NCBI RefSeq assembly: GCF_017355935.1
Contig: NZ_JAFIQT010000012.1
Location: forward strand, 1-64,000
Direction of reading: 5' to 3'
Source of the DNA: Telluribacter humicola
GTDB taxonomy: Bacteria; Bacteroidota; Bacteroidia; Cytophagales; Spirosomataceae
DNA: 64,000 nt
Within the stretch, counting starts at the first letter, position 1; each line of letters starts with the position of its first letter. Both the position numbers and the translations under genes were made by a program. The notes beneath the pieces were generated by a model. It was not told the origin of the DNA, made no database searches, and saw only the letters and a list, made by a program, of their open reading frames with translations. Shown piece after piece: positions 52,277 to 61,412 of the stretch.

Positions 52277-53569
52277 TTAAGCGGTCTCCTTCTCCTCAAT
52301 ACGCACCCGCATCTTCCCTGTCAACAACTGCTGCATCAGTCCGCTTTTCTGTTCTTTCAAGACCTCAATCTCCGCGGTGGATAGCCGGATTTCTTCGTCG
52401 GCTGCGTTGAGGACGGTAGCGATCGCGCGTTGTTCTGACAAGGATGGGGTTTTGAATGTTATTTGAAAAAAGTCAATGACACTGATATTCAGCAGGCCGT
52501 GGTTTCGCGCGCCTTCTTGAGCAATTTTGTAGATTCCATGATTTAACTGTCCAGCCTCGAAGAAATGGGTATAGAAATCGCTATCTCCTTCCGTGATTTC
52601 TAGGCATATATACAATGGGGAGAGGATTCCTCTTTCGTATAAATCCAGCCTCTTGATAGCCCCGAAATCATAACCTGCTGAAGAACTTTTATTGTATGCA
52701 AACTCTCCTCTATTTAATAAATAATAGTTTCGAACTTCTTCACTAGCCACCACCTTATTGAAATATTCAGTTTGGCTAATCAAGCCGTATTTGGCTGAGA
52801 TGGTTAATACATTCGTATTGCCTTGATCATTTCGACGCATTAGTCTCCTGAATACCTGGTTTAACTTCACGTCTTGCCAAGCCTCAATAAAACCCGGCAG
52901 GCGGGTCTCTCCAGTAAGCAGCTGCTGCATTAAAGCACTTTTACGGAGCTGCCGGGCTTCCAGCAGTTGGCGGGCGGTTTGAATGGCTTCGTCCCAGGCT
53001 GAGAGGACGGCAGCAATTTTGTTCTGTTCAGGTAAGGGAGGAACGGGAATCGGGGTTGTTCTTATCTGCGACAAATTGATGGAGGCGATTCCTGTCGTTT
53101 GCTTTGCACAAGACAAGAAATAATTCTTGGCCGCTCTGCCTTGAATATATTGCGCCAGAAATTCTGCTGATAAGCTCTTCCCTATGCACCTGATTCTAAA
53201 GAGGTGATTTTGATAAACCACACCCTGAATCTGGTCCTTCCAGATGCTTCCCCTTCCTAACTTGTCAGGATCGCCACCTTCTGTAATGAGAATATCGTTG
53301 GTTTTAAGATTGTATAGAGCGAATTCTGATTCCAGTACTTCAATAGTTTTGATTTCATTGAGGTTAAATTCCCCATCCAAAACATTAGCCACCCTTAGAT
53401 ACGGGACTTCCAATATTTTTTTCTCTTTGAAATTACGCCCTTTGGAAACTCCTTGCTTAACCTCAGCTACTTGATCCAAAGGATTTACCTGCCATTTCTC
53501 TGGTAGGACTCCAATGAATCCATTCCTTGAGTTTAGTTTTTTGTCTTTATTAACTGTCTTTGGTTCCAT
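52277..53569 (-). CDS. hsdS: Type I restriction-modification specificity subunit HsdS
   Basis: 430 residues with two target-recognition domains, each followed by a conserved coiled-coil: PEQNKIAAVLSAWDEAIQTA...SALMQQLLTGE and SEQRAIATVLNAADEEIRL...SGLMQQLLTGK. The two coils fix the spacing between the two half-targets. Starts 83 bp after the hsdM stop and ends 16 bp before the patatin start. The recognition sequence cannot be read from the protein. Confidence 0.95.
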   Translation of the reverse strand: MEPKTVNKDKKLNSRNGFIGVLPEKWQVNPLDQVAEVKQGVSKGRNFKEKKILEVPYLRVANVLDGEFNLNEIKTIEVLESEFALYNLKTNDILITEGGDPDKLGRGSIWKDQIQGVVYQNHLFRIRCIGKSLSAEFLAQYIQGRAAKNYFLSCAKQTTGIASINLSQIRTTPIPVPPLPEQNKIAAVLSAWDEAIQTARQLLEARQLRKSALMQQLLTGETRLPGFIEAWQDVKLNQVFRRLMRRNDQGNTNVLTISAKYGLISQTEYFNKVVASEEVRNYYLLNRGEFAYNKSSSAGYDFGAIKRLDLYERGILSPLYICLEITEGDSDFYTHFFEAGQLNHGIYKIAQEGARNHGLLNISVIDFFQITFKTPSLSEQRAIATVLNAADEEIRLSTAEIEVLKEQKSGLMQQLLTGKMRVRIEEKETA

Positions 53570-53652
53570 TATTTTCCGATGGGGTTAACCTCGTTCTCAT
53601 CATTCTTTCGGTACTCCAAATCTTGGCTTAGATTCAATCGGCCAGAATAAAT

Positions 53653-55224
53653 TCAGAAGCCCAACTCACTCAGATATTGACTCATGCGTTTTTTAGCCTC
53701 GGCCAATTCACCTTCCAACCGGGCAATCTGCTGTTGGGTGGCGGCGATGTCGATCGGTTCCTCCTCCTCGAAGGTGTCTACGTAGCGGGGAATATTGAGG
53801 TTGTAGTCGTTCTCGCGAATTTCGTCGCGGGTAGCGCGGTAGGCAAACTTGTCGACCACGACGCCGGTGGTACCCTGAGGTTCGTTGCGGAAAGAGGCGA
53901 CCAGCTCGACAATTTGGTCGAGGTGTTTCTTTTTGAGCATACTCTGGTTGCGGCCGTCGTCGTACGACTGGCTGGCGTCCACAAACAGGACATCGGTGTT
54001 GGTAGCATCGGTACGCGCGCGGTTGAACAGCAGGATGGCCGTGGGAATGCCCGTGCCAAAGAACAGATTAGCGGGCAGACCGATTACGGCTTCCAGCAAA
54101 TTCTCCTCGATCAGTTTCCGCCGGATCAACCCTTCCGAACTTCCCCGGAACAGCACACCGTGCGGCACGATCACGCCCACCCGGCCGCTACCCTCGTAGG
54201 TAGTTTCTATCATGTGAGAGATAAAGGCGAAATCACCCTTGGACTTAGGCGGTACGCCCCGGTGGAAGCGGGCGAAGCGGTCGGTAGCGGCTATGTCGGC
54301 ACCCCATTTGTCGAGCGAGAAAGGCGGATTAGCCACTACGATGTCAAACTTCATTAGCCTGTCATTCTCCAAAAGCAACGGGTTATTGAGGGTGTCGCCC
54401 CAGCGGATTACCGCGTCATCAAACCCATGCAGGAACATATTCATGCGGGCCAGTGCAAAAGTACTGCGGTTAATTTCCTGGCCATAGAGGGCAAAATTGC
54501 GCGAACCCACTTGCTGCCCTACCTTAATTAGCAGCGAGCCCGAGCCGCAAGTAGGGTCACTGATGCGACTACCGGGCCGTGGATTCATAAGACGCGCCAG
54601 TAGTAAAGAAACCGACGAAGGTGTGTAGAACTCCCCTGCCTTTTTGCCCGCGTTCGAGGCAAAGCGGTCGATCAGAAACTCATACACATCACCGATAACG
54701 TCCTGGCTTTCGAGGTGCGAGGGCGTGAGGTCAATGCTCTTGAAATCCTCGATCAAGTTCTTTATACGGCGGTTACGGTCGCGAGTAGAGCCAAGCTGCT
54801 TCTCGGAATTGAAGCTGATGTCGCCGAAGACGCCGTCGAGCTTCAGGCGATTGGCTTCTTCCAGGTGGTCGAGGGCCATGTCCACCAGTTCACCAATATT
54901 AGTGGCGTTACGCTGCTCGTAGAGGTAATCGTAGCGGCATTCCTCCGGGAGGCGGAACCGTTCGAACTGCTCAAGCGCGCGTTGAGTACGTGGACAATTA
55001 TCGGGCGTCTCATCGTATTTGTCCAGGTAAAAGTTTTCTCGGTCCTTCCACAGGTCAGAGAGGTACTTCAAAAATAGAAAGGTGAGAATATAGTCCTTGT
55101 ACTGCGCCGGGTCGATAACGCCCCGAAAAGTATCACAGGCCCGCCATACGGCTGCATTAATGGCGTCGGCCGAGATCAGGCGGTCTCCCTTGGCAGCAGT
55201 GGAGATAGGGTCGTCGAAAAGCAT
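53653..55224 (-). CDS. hsdM: Type I modification methyltransferase subunit HsdM
   Basis: 523 residues. N-terminal HsdM helical domain, then an adenine-N6 methyltransferase with AdoMet motif DPTCGSGSLLIK and catalytic NPPF in VVANPPFSLDKWG. With HsdS it methylates the target to protect host DNA. The start overlaps the half-HsdS gene by 49 bp. Confidence 0.95.
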   Translation of the reverse strand: MLFDDPISTAAKGDRLISADAINAAVWRACDTFRGVIDPAQYKDYILTFLFLKYLSDLWKDRENFYLDKYDETPDNCPRTQRALEQFERFRLPEECRYDYLYEQRNATNIGELVDMALDHLEEANRLKLDGVFGDISFNSEKQLGSTRDRNRRIKNLIEDFKSIDLTPSHLESQDVIGDVYEFLIDRFASNAGKKAGEFYTPSSVSLLLARLMNPRPGSRISDPTCGSGSLLIKVGQQVGSRNFALYGQEINRSTFALARMNMFLHGFDDAVIRWGDTLNNPLLLENDRLMKFDIVVANPPFSLDKWGADIAATDRFARFHRGVPPKSKGDFAFISHMIETTYEGSGRVGVIVPHGVLFRGSSEGLIRRKLIEENLLEAVIGLPANLFFGTGIPTAILLFNRARTDATNTDVLFVDASQSYDDGRNQSMLKKKHLDQIVELVASFRNEPQGTTGVVVDKFAYRATRDEIRENDYNLNIPRYVDTFEEEEPIDIAATQQQIARLEGELAEAKKRMSQYLSELGF

Positions 55225-55772
55225 TCAGTAATCAGGTTTTGGTGGTGATCCGTGATCTGTTGGTGCAGGCCCTGGATCGTTAGAAATGTATTGTACAGGT
55301 TTATTAAGCGCCTTTGAGTATCCATTGAAGGGATCGGAATGGGCAGATCGAGTAAATCTTTCTTATTCAAAGTGGGTACCGTTGCGGATGAGCTAACGCG
55401 ACGATCAAGCAGTGTCTGTGTTCCGGGCTGATTCAGGTAACAGGCCAGAAATTCAGGTAAAACTACATCGGGCTCGTTTACCCGAAGAATATAAAAGGCT
55501 GCCGACGCAACCGCTCTGGGATATTTTTCACGATAGAAAATAGCCGAATGCCGACTTCCCTTTCCCATCAATAAAATGTCATCCGGCCTAATCCTTGCGC
55601 GTTCCATTATATCACTAACGGGACTAAGCCGGGTTGGCGGTTCCATCGACAATAACCTCCCATACTCATCAAAATCGCCCGGATTAAAGAAGATGATAGG
55701 CTCACCTGTCTTGGCCGGGCGTAAAGCCATGCCAATTTGAATGTCCACAATATGATCCAAGGGTATAAGCAT
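55176..55772 (-). CDS. HsdS-like half specificity subunit (single TRD)
   Basis: 198 residues from ATG at 55772; the frame upstream to 55859 has no family similarity. It contains one target-recognition-type domain (KKDLLDLPIPIPSMDTQRRLINLYNTF) and a short trailing helix, i.e. half of an HsdS. It is the first gene of the operon, overlapping hsdM by 49 bp. It may modify specificity by replacing or supplementing HsdS, or be a remnant of a domain-shuffling locus. Confidence 0.75.
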   Translation of the reverse strand: MLIPLDHIVDIQIGMALRPAKTGEPIIFFNPGDFDEYGRLLSMEPPTRLSPVSDIMERARIRPDDILLMGKGSRHSAIFYREKYPRAVASAAFYILRVNEPDVVLPEFLACYLNQPGTQTLLDRRVSSSATVPTLNKKDLLDLPIPIPSMDTQRRLINLYNTFLTIQGLHQQITDHHQNLITECFSTTLSPLLPRETA

Positions 55773-55861
55773 GAACAAATGTAAGAAAAAATAAATTATA
55801 TTATCATGGAACCGAAATAAAAAATGGAAGGTTCCTATTTGAACTAAATTTACACACACTT

Positions 55862-56908
55862 ATGGCGACAGTTCTAATCAAGCTATTTCAAGTGCTTCAA
55901 GGCGATTGTATTTCGATTGAGTGCTTTGATGAATCGAGAGATCAAGCCGCTTGTATATTTATAGATGCAGGTTTCGTTAGGACTTACTTCAGGACATTAA
56001 GACCTGAGGTATTGAGCATTAATGATTCGCAAAAACCAATCGATTTATTTGTGGTGACGCACACCGACAGCGATCATATTTCTGGAATCTTACCATTTCT
56101 TAAAGAGTTTGGTCACCTGCCAGTAAAGCAATTTTGGTTCAACTGGTCACCCAACCCAGTACGCTTGAGTGAATCAAACGGAGAGATCAGCATCAAGGAA
56201 GGAATCATACTACGAGACTTTCTGATTGGAGAGGGAAAAGCCTCTGGAAATAATATTTTGGCTGGCCAGGCCTACGAAGTCAATGGGGTAGCACTGACCA
56301 TCCTGTCACCAGACGAGGAGCAATTCGAGGGCTTCACAAAGAAATGGCACAAGGAAGAGACTAGACTGTCTGAAAAGTCAGGTAGTGATATAGGCACAGG
56401 CCAAGGTCGTAACGACCACGAGAGTATTAATGATCTCAGTAATCAAAAATTTGCCGAGGATAAGTCGCTAAGTAATCGTAGTAGCATGGCCTTTCTCTTA
56501 GAATTTAATGGGTTCACGGGTTTGTTCACAGGAGACAGTGTCCCATCGGTCATTATCGCTTCTTTGGAAAAATTAGGGTACAGCCAAGAAAAAAAATTGA
56601 AGCTAGATTTCATGAAAGTCGCACATCACGGATCGAAGGCAAATACCAGCGACGAGTTGTTGCAGATGCTTGACTGTGCTCATTATGGAATCAGCAGTAA
56701 TTCCCAGAACACCCACAATTTCCCTCATAAGGAAACTCTGGCCAGGATTGTCAAGGCCAGAGAAGGTAGTACCGTCAATTTTCATTTCAATTATGACGAC
56801 CCAGTTCTAAGAAATATATTCACAAGCCAAGAGCTAGCCGACCATAATATCACCTGTCACTACCCTGCCCAGCGAGAAAATCAAATCCAATACACATGGA
56901 ATCAGTAA
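55862..56908 (+). CDS. MBL-fold hydrolase, ComEC/Rec2-type, paired with the trypsin-PIN protein
   Basis: 348 residues. Metallo-beta-lactamase motif VTHTDSDHISG (H67, D69, D71, H72), with Asp in place of the second His as in one branch of ComEC-type hydrolases, plus GLFTGDS and KVAHHGSKANTS further on. No membrane segments, unlike ComEC. Probably a nuclease or phosphodiesterase. It overlaps the next gene by 13 bp, so the two form a unit transcribed divergently from the restriction operon. MBL-trypsin pairs occur in Avs1 and other conflict systems. Confidence 0.8.
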   Translation: MATVLIKLFQVLQGDCISIECFDESRDQAACIFIDAGFVRTYFRTLRPEVLSINDSQKPIDLFVVTHTDSDHISGILPFLKEFGHLPVKQFWFNWSPNPVRLSESNGEISIKEGIILRDFLIGEGKASGNNILAGQAYEVNGVALTILSPDEEQFEGFTKKWHKEETRLSEKSGSDIGTGQGRNDHESINDLSNQKFAEDKSLSNRSSMAFLLEFNGFTGLFTGDSVPSVIIASLEKLGYSQEKKLKLDFMKVAHHGSKANTSDELLQMLDCAHYGISSNSQNTHNFPHKETLARIVKAREGSTVNFHFNYDDPVLRNIFTSQELADHNITCHYPAQRENQIQYTWNQ

Positions 56909-59900
56909 GTTCATCGAACATCGACAGCCTTTGTGCCCGGCTGAGTAACAATGGCCATCCGGTTGGAAGCTGCGTTTTGGTCAAACCAAGCGAGACAAGC
57001 GAACTGGTTTACCTTTTTACCGCTACCCACTGCTTAAAAGACATAAAATCAATCGCTGACCTGGCAGTTGAAATGTACACTCCTGAGCTTAAAGGCTTTA
57101 CCAAATATAAATTAAATGATGGGATAAAGAGAATTGACGACCCTGTCGCCGATTTATCCATTCTGGAAATATCGGCGCTGATCACAGACCGAAAGATTCC
57201 CTTTATCACTATGAGTCTCGAGTATGCCCAAGGTGAACCGTATTTTTTTCGGGGTTTCCCGCAAGCTGTCAACGCGTTGGAACCGGAAGAAGATGACGGA
57301 ATTCTGCAAACCCCGTCTGGGCGGACGATTAAAGGTAGTAGTAACCGTACCAAATCCAGCCCAATATGTTTGCCTGAGGACCTAGTAAAAGGTTTTTCTG
57401 GTAGTGGCTGCTTTGTAGTTCGCGGAGGGGATAAGGTGCTCATTGGTGTAGTGAGCAAATACAATGACGGGTTAAATCGCTTTGAAGGAGTTAATTTGGT
57501 AGGGGCGAATGACCTGTTAAATTCCCATTACCTTGAAGAGTTACAGTTTTTCATCAGGAAAGAAATTCTGCCAGAAACATCAAATCCGGAGTTGATTGAA
57601 AGCCTGAACAATCAATTGAAAGCTGCCGAGGAACAATACGAGCGGCTGATGCCTTTCTCAGCGCTTACTGCGGTGGATAAACTTATACCTACAATCCAAG
57701 ACAGTTCGATACGTGCGCTGGATAAAAAGAAGCTTAATGCTAGAAGTTGCTACCTCAGAGCAAACTGCCTACGGGAAGATACCAAAGTTCCGGATCGGGA
57801 GTATCATAACTTGTTTATTCATGCTTATAAATTGGATCCCCAGCCGTTGAAACACAAAGAGAGGGCAGCCAGAGCGTATTTTGATTTGGAGCAACCTGTT
57901 GAGTCGTCTTTGATTATAGACGAAATCCTAGAAGAAGATCCACTCAATGCCTACGCGCTGGCAATAAAATGCCAAATTCATCCCGAAACGTTACCTGATG
58001 CATCTGTGGCTCGAAATCCTGTTTTCAAGCGACTTAAAGTCCACTATCTGTTAAAAATCAGCGGAAAGGTTTCTACAGACTCACTTGCTGAAATTTTTCA
58101 GGAGGAGAAAGACGCCTTAAAACTGCCTGATAAAATCTCTCGTGACGAACTTTCCTACTGGTGGTACTTGGCTCAGTACATTATGCAGGACTGCCTCGCA
58201 AAAATAAAGGTGTATAATTTCCATTCACCAGTTGACTTGAAAAGTGATTTTGCTTTGGACTATGCCAATAAGCTTTTAAGGTTTATTGGTAAACGTGTGA
58301 ATGATACAGAAATACAGGATAGCGTGACATTTAGATTGGCACGCTTTGATTACTGGTTTACGCATTATTTGCAAACGAGAACCCGTCAATCTGTTTTCAA
58401 AATGTACGAGTTGTTCAACGGAACTCAGCAAGAGGATCAGCTTTTTTCACCCTTTGAAGAAATAGTATTGCCAGTTTCAGAGGATTTATCCAGCAGGATT
58501 TCATGTATGTGCATATGCCTTTTAGAAATTAAAGAATTTGAAAAAATTATCAAATTATTGGAAGAAACTAAGACTGAGAAGCATGGACTTTTGTGGCAGT
58601 TTGGTGGTTTTGCCTTTTCCCAAATTAATAAACATGAAGAAGCTGTAGAGTACTTTACTGAGTACCTAAAAGAGATAAGCCTTATAGATGAAACAGATAC
58701 CCTTAACCTGTTTAACATTATTGATTATTTGTATGAACTAAAATGGCCCGTTGACAAAATATGGGAATTCATTTCTACCGGGAAGGATTTTGAAAACGAA
58801 AATTTAAAAGTATTACTCATGGCGTCATGTTTTCGCCTTGAGGAAAATAAACATAATGAAGTTAAAGCATTATGTGAGAAACTGGATTATACGGATTTTA
58901 CAGAACGTCGTTTTAAATATATGTTTGTGGCCTGTCTGATGGCCATAGGTAATCTTAAACAGGCCGAAGAAATACTGGAACCACTGATTGATTTTGACAA
59001 GCCTTCGCCCGAGTTGGAATGGTACATTATGTGCCTACAAGGGATGAGAACAAAGACGGCTCGCCTGCTGGAAATATTGAAGCACTGGCGTCTTAATTTC
59101 GAGCCTGGCCATGCCTACATTGACTTGGAGCTTTATATTTTAAGTTATGTCCGAGATTATCAAGCGATTGAAGATGCTGCCAGAACGGGCTTAAAAGCTC
59201 ATCCTGATAATCCTGAATACTGGTTCTCATTGTTCAATGCGATGGTTCGTGCAGCCAAGTCAGGAAAAGAAGAGGAAATCAAGGGCCACTTGACAAAGCA
59301 GGCTAAAATTGTTGCCACAAAAATAGAATGGCAGCGGGCTTTTAAACTGGCTGGACTATGTGCGATAGTTGGTCTTCGCGAGCTGAGCAAGGACATTCTC
59401 TACGACACCCTTCAAGCCAATGCCGACAACTCATTGGTAAAGACAGCCTACTTGACCACCGAAGTGATGGAAAAGGAATCGGAACCTTATGAACATCCTG
59501 AGGTGGCTACGGAGGACTGTGTCATACGGCTCAAAGACGATGCTGGCAAGGATTCTGTGCTTTCATTGAAGTCCTCTTTGATTGAAAGCAACCCGCTCGT
59601 GATTCTTGCCATTGGAAAGCGGGTTGGCGAATCATTTGTCCATATTAAGTCCATGGGAAATGCGAAGACTTACACCATTACCATGATATTCGATAAGTAC
59701 GTTGGTCAAAAAGTACTTCTGTATAACGAGTTGGAAAGAAACCCAGCAACTCAGCCTGAGGTAGAATCGATGAATATAATTGAGGAAGGTGGGTTCGAGG
59801 GGATGATAGAGAAGTTTAAGAATACCTTCGGTGCGGCAGGTTCAATGCGTAAGGATTCAATAAATAAGTTCTTTGAGAAGTTCAAAAACAGGGAAATAGG

Positions 59901-60924
59901 GTTTACAGAACTGGCTATGGCAGTTCAAAATGATTATCATCAAACATGGCAATCTATCACGTCTGATTACAACGATGGGTTTCCGGTTGTTCCTTTAAAT
60001 GTTAAACGACTAGCATTCGATGGGGATAAGGAAATAGTGCTTGACTATTCGACATTATTTACTTTGATTAAACTTGAAGAGCTTACAGGGCTTACGCATA
60101 AGGGTAAACCGTATTTTATATCGCAGAGAATTGTCGATTCATTAAGGGAACAGCTCCAAGAGATGAAATTGACCCGCCCTGGCACTCATTCGATGAGTAT
60201 AACCCTAGATTCGGTAACACCTATACTAATTCCTAACGATTTTTACATAAAGAAAGAGAACGAGTTGCAGAAAATTATTGATTGGATTGGTAAGAACACG
60301 AGAACAGAGGCGGTTCCTGAGATGTTCGAGTATTGTATTGATTCCCCTGGATTTGATGTCAATACACAAATGGTAGTAGAAACGGCTATGTTGGCTACTA
60401 AGCCGAACAGAATTTTATTATCAGATGAGCTATTTCATCAAAATCATACCTTGAATTCGCTTGATATAAATGTTGTATCAATAGAAAATTATTTGCTAGA
60501 TCATTTTCAAGCTGAATATAAAGATGTTTTACTTCCAGAATTGTTGAAACTGAATTACAGAGGGTTAACTGTTGACAGTAGTGTTTTGACCCGCCTCCTG
60601 GAAGAATCAAATACTGCATTGACAAGGTCATTGAACCAACACACACTTTTTCAAAAAAGCCTTTATGGAATCTGCCCCCTTTTCAATGACAATCCTGAGA
60701 ATATATCATCCGTAGTAAGATTTCTGAAAAGTGTTTACTCAGAGTCTTCTGACTTATGGTATAAGCAAATGATATCAAGAAAGGTACTCGGTTTCTTGTT
60801 CGATGGTGCTAATCCAACCGTTCTACCAAGGCTTATAAAGCTAATTGAAAGAGATTTCAGGTTACTTGGTGACCATATGGATCATGTAGTTGAGGACGTG
60901 CAGTTTGTTGTGGGTAATCCTTGA
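56896..60924 (+). CDS. Giant trypsin-TPR-GreAB-C-PIN domain protein
   Basis: 1342 residues. Residues 1-235: chymotrypsin-like protease with a full triad, H45 in FTATHC, D86 in VADLSIL and S168 in KGFSGSG. About 255-850: TPR-like helical repeats. About 876-940: a GreA/GreB C-terminal-type domain (IRLKDDAGKDSVLSL ... LAIGKRVGESFVHI). About 1045-1340: PIN-like nuclease with D1050 (IVLDYSTLF) and S1176-D1177-E1178 (LLSDEL). A protease, sensor repeats and a toxic nuclease in one chain suggest an abortive-infection device triggered by proteolysis, with the MBL protein as partner. No nucleotide-binding STAND domain is present. Family assignments are by motif and order; the GreAB-C call is the weakest. 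Confidence 0.75.
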   Translation: MESVSSSNIDSLCARLSNNGHPVGSCVLVKPSETSELVYLFTATHCLKDIKSIADLAVEMYTPELKGFTKYKLNDGIKRIDDPVADLSILEISALITDRKIPFITMSLEYAQGEPYFFRGFPQAVNALEPEEDDGILQTPSGRTIKGSSNRTKSSPICLPEDLVKGFSGSGCFVVRGGDKVLIGVVSKYNDGLNRFEGVNLVGANDLLNSHYLEELQFFIRKEILPETSNPELIESLNNQLKAAEEQYERLMPFSALTAVDKLIPTIQDSSIRALDKKKLNARSCYLRANCLREDTKVPDREYHNLFIHAYKLDPQPLKHKERAARAYFDLEQPVESSLIIDEILEEDPLNAYALAIKCQIHPETLPDASVARNPVFKRLKVHYLLKISGKVSTDSLAEIFQEEKDALKLPDKISRDELSYWWYLAQYIMQDCLAKIKVYNFHSPVDLKSDFALDYANKLLRFIGKRVNDTEIQDSVTFRLARFDYWFTHYLQTRTRQSVFKMYELFNGTQQEDQLFSPFEEIVLPVSEDLSSRISCMCICLLEIKEFEKIIKLLEETKTEKHGLLWQFGGFAFSQINKHEEAVEYFTEYLKEISLIDETDTLNLFNIIDYLYELKWPVDKIWEFISTGKDFENENLKVLLMASCFRLEENKHNEVKALCEKLDYTDFTERRFKYMFVACLMAIGNLKQAEEILEPLIDFDKPSPELEWYIMCLQGMRTKTARLLEILKHWRLNFEPGHAYIDLELYILSYVRDYQAIEDAARTGLKAHPDNPEYWFSLFNAMVRAAKSGKEEEIKGHLTKQAKIVATKIEWQRAFKLAGLCAIVGLRELSKDILYDTLQANADNSLVKTAYLTTEVMEKESEPYEHPEVATEDCVIRLKDDAGKDSVLSLKSSLIESNPLVILAIGKRVGESFVHIKSMGNAKTYTITMIFDKYVGQKVLLYNELERNPATQPEVESMNIIEEGGFEGMIEKFKNTFGAAGSMRKDSINKFFEKFKNREIGFTELAMAVQNDYHQTWQSITSDYNDGFPVVPLNVKRLAFDGDKEIVLDYSTLFTLIKLEELTGLTHKGKPYFISQRIVDSLREQLQEMKLTRPGTHSMSITLDSVTPILIPNDFYIKKENELQKIIDWIGKNTRTEAVPEMFEYCIDSPGFDVNTQMVVETAMLATKPNRILLSDELFHQNHTLNSLDINVVSIENYLLDHFQAEYKDVLLPELLKLNYRGLTVDSSVLTRLLEESNTALTRSLNQHTLFQKSLYGICPLFNDNPENISSVVRFLKSVYSESSDLWYKQMISRKVLGFLFDGANPTVLPRLIKLIERDFRLLGDHMDHVVEDVQFVVGNP

Positions 60925-61003
60925 ATTTTGGCGGTTGTGAATTAAGGACTACAAATGTAACTATGCTACTTCGATCATTAATAACGAGACCATAAAGGCA
61001 TAC

Positions 61004-61120
61004 CTTTCTGAACCCTGCCCACCAGCAGGGTTTCTCTTTGCTTCTACCCCGAAATGTAGGTTCAGAAAGTAAGTCCAGTACTAAAAGAAAGCTTAGCTTT
61101 ATGATACCAACTTTCTGAAC
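61004..61120. repeat. Three CTTTCTGAAC sites (+,-,+), res-like
   Basis: CTTTCTGAAC at 61004-61013, its reverse complement GTTCAGAAAG at 61060-61069, and CTTTCTGAAC again at 61111-61120. The last two extend to an 11-bp perfect inverted repeat (61060-61070 / 61110-61120) with a 39-nt spacer, ending 2 bp before the recombinase remnant start at 61123. Same architecture as at 43025-43096. Confidence 0.7.
61011..61045 (+). terminator. Rho-independent terminator after the trypsin-PIN gene
   Basis: Perfect 8-bp stem AACCCTGC (61011-61018) / GCAGGGTT (61025-61032), loop CCACCA, then TCTCTTTGCTTCT. Lies 87 bp beyond the stop at 60924. Confidence 0.8.
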
Positions 61121-61122
61121 AT

Positions 61123-61365
61123 ATGAACAAAGTCTTTTGCTACGCCCGGGTATTCACGGCAGCGGCCGCCCGTCGCCGACCAAAACACCAACACCCAGAT
61201 AGAAGCCTTACAGAATTACGGCTGCGACCGGATCTTTCAGGAGAAGATATTCGGCCTATCAGTCCAGCGCCCGCCCTGAACGAAATGCTGTCCCTACTCC
61301 GCGAAGGTGATACCGTAGCGGTACACCCTATGTTCCTATTAAACACAATCCCCAAGCAGCTTTAA
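61123..61365 (+). pseudogene. Serine recombinase (resolvase) remnant, indels
   Basis: The frame starts MNKVFCYARVFTA (resolvase start; the Ser nucleophile of the expected RVSTA is replaced by Phe). A 16-bp GC-rich insertion at about 61161-61176 breaks it; the next segment DQNTNTQIEALQNYGCDRIF is in another frame; a one-base loss at about 61275 restores the original frame, which continues ALNEMLSLLREGDTVAV and then diverges. Only the N-terminal catalytic part is left, and the key serine is missing, so this is non-functional. Confidence 0.8.
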
Positions 61366-61412
61366 AGTAAATCTTAAAAAAATAATATTGCCTATTACTT
61401 ATTTTAATCTTA

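Noticed and set aside
55862-60924. Assignment of the MBL-trypsin pair to Avs1 (AVAST type 1)
   Set aside because: Avs1 needs a STAND NTPase; none is encoded here, and the large protein has TPR, Gre-like and PIN parts instead.
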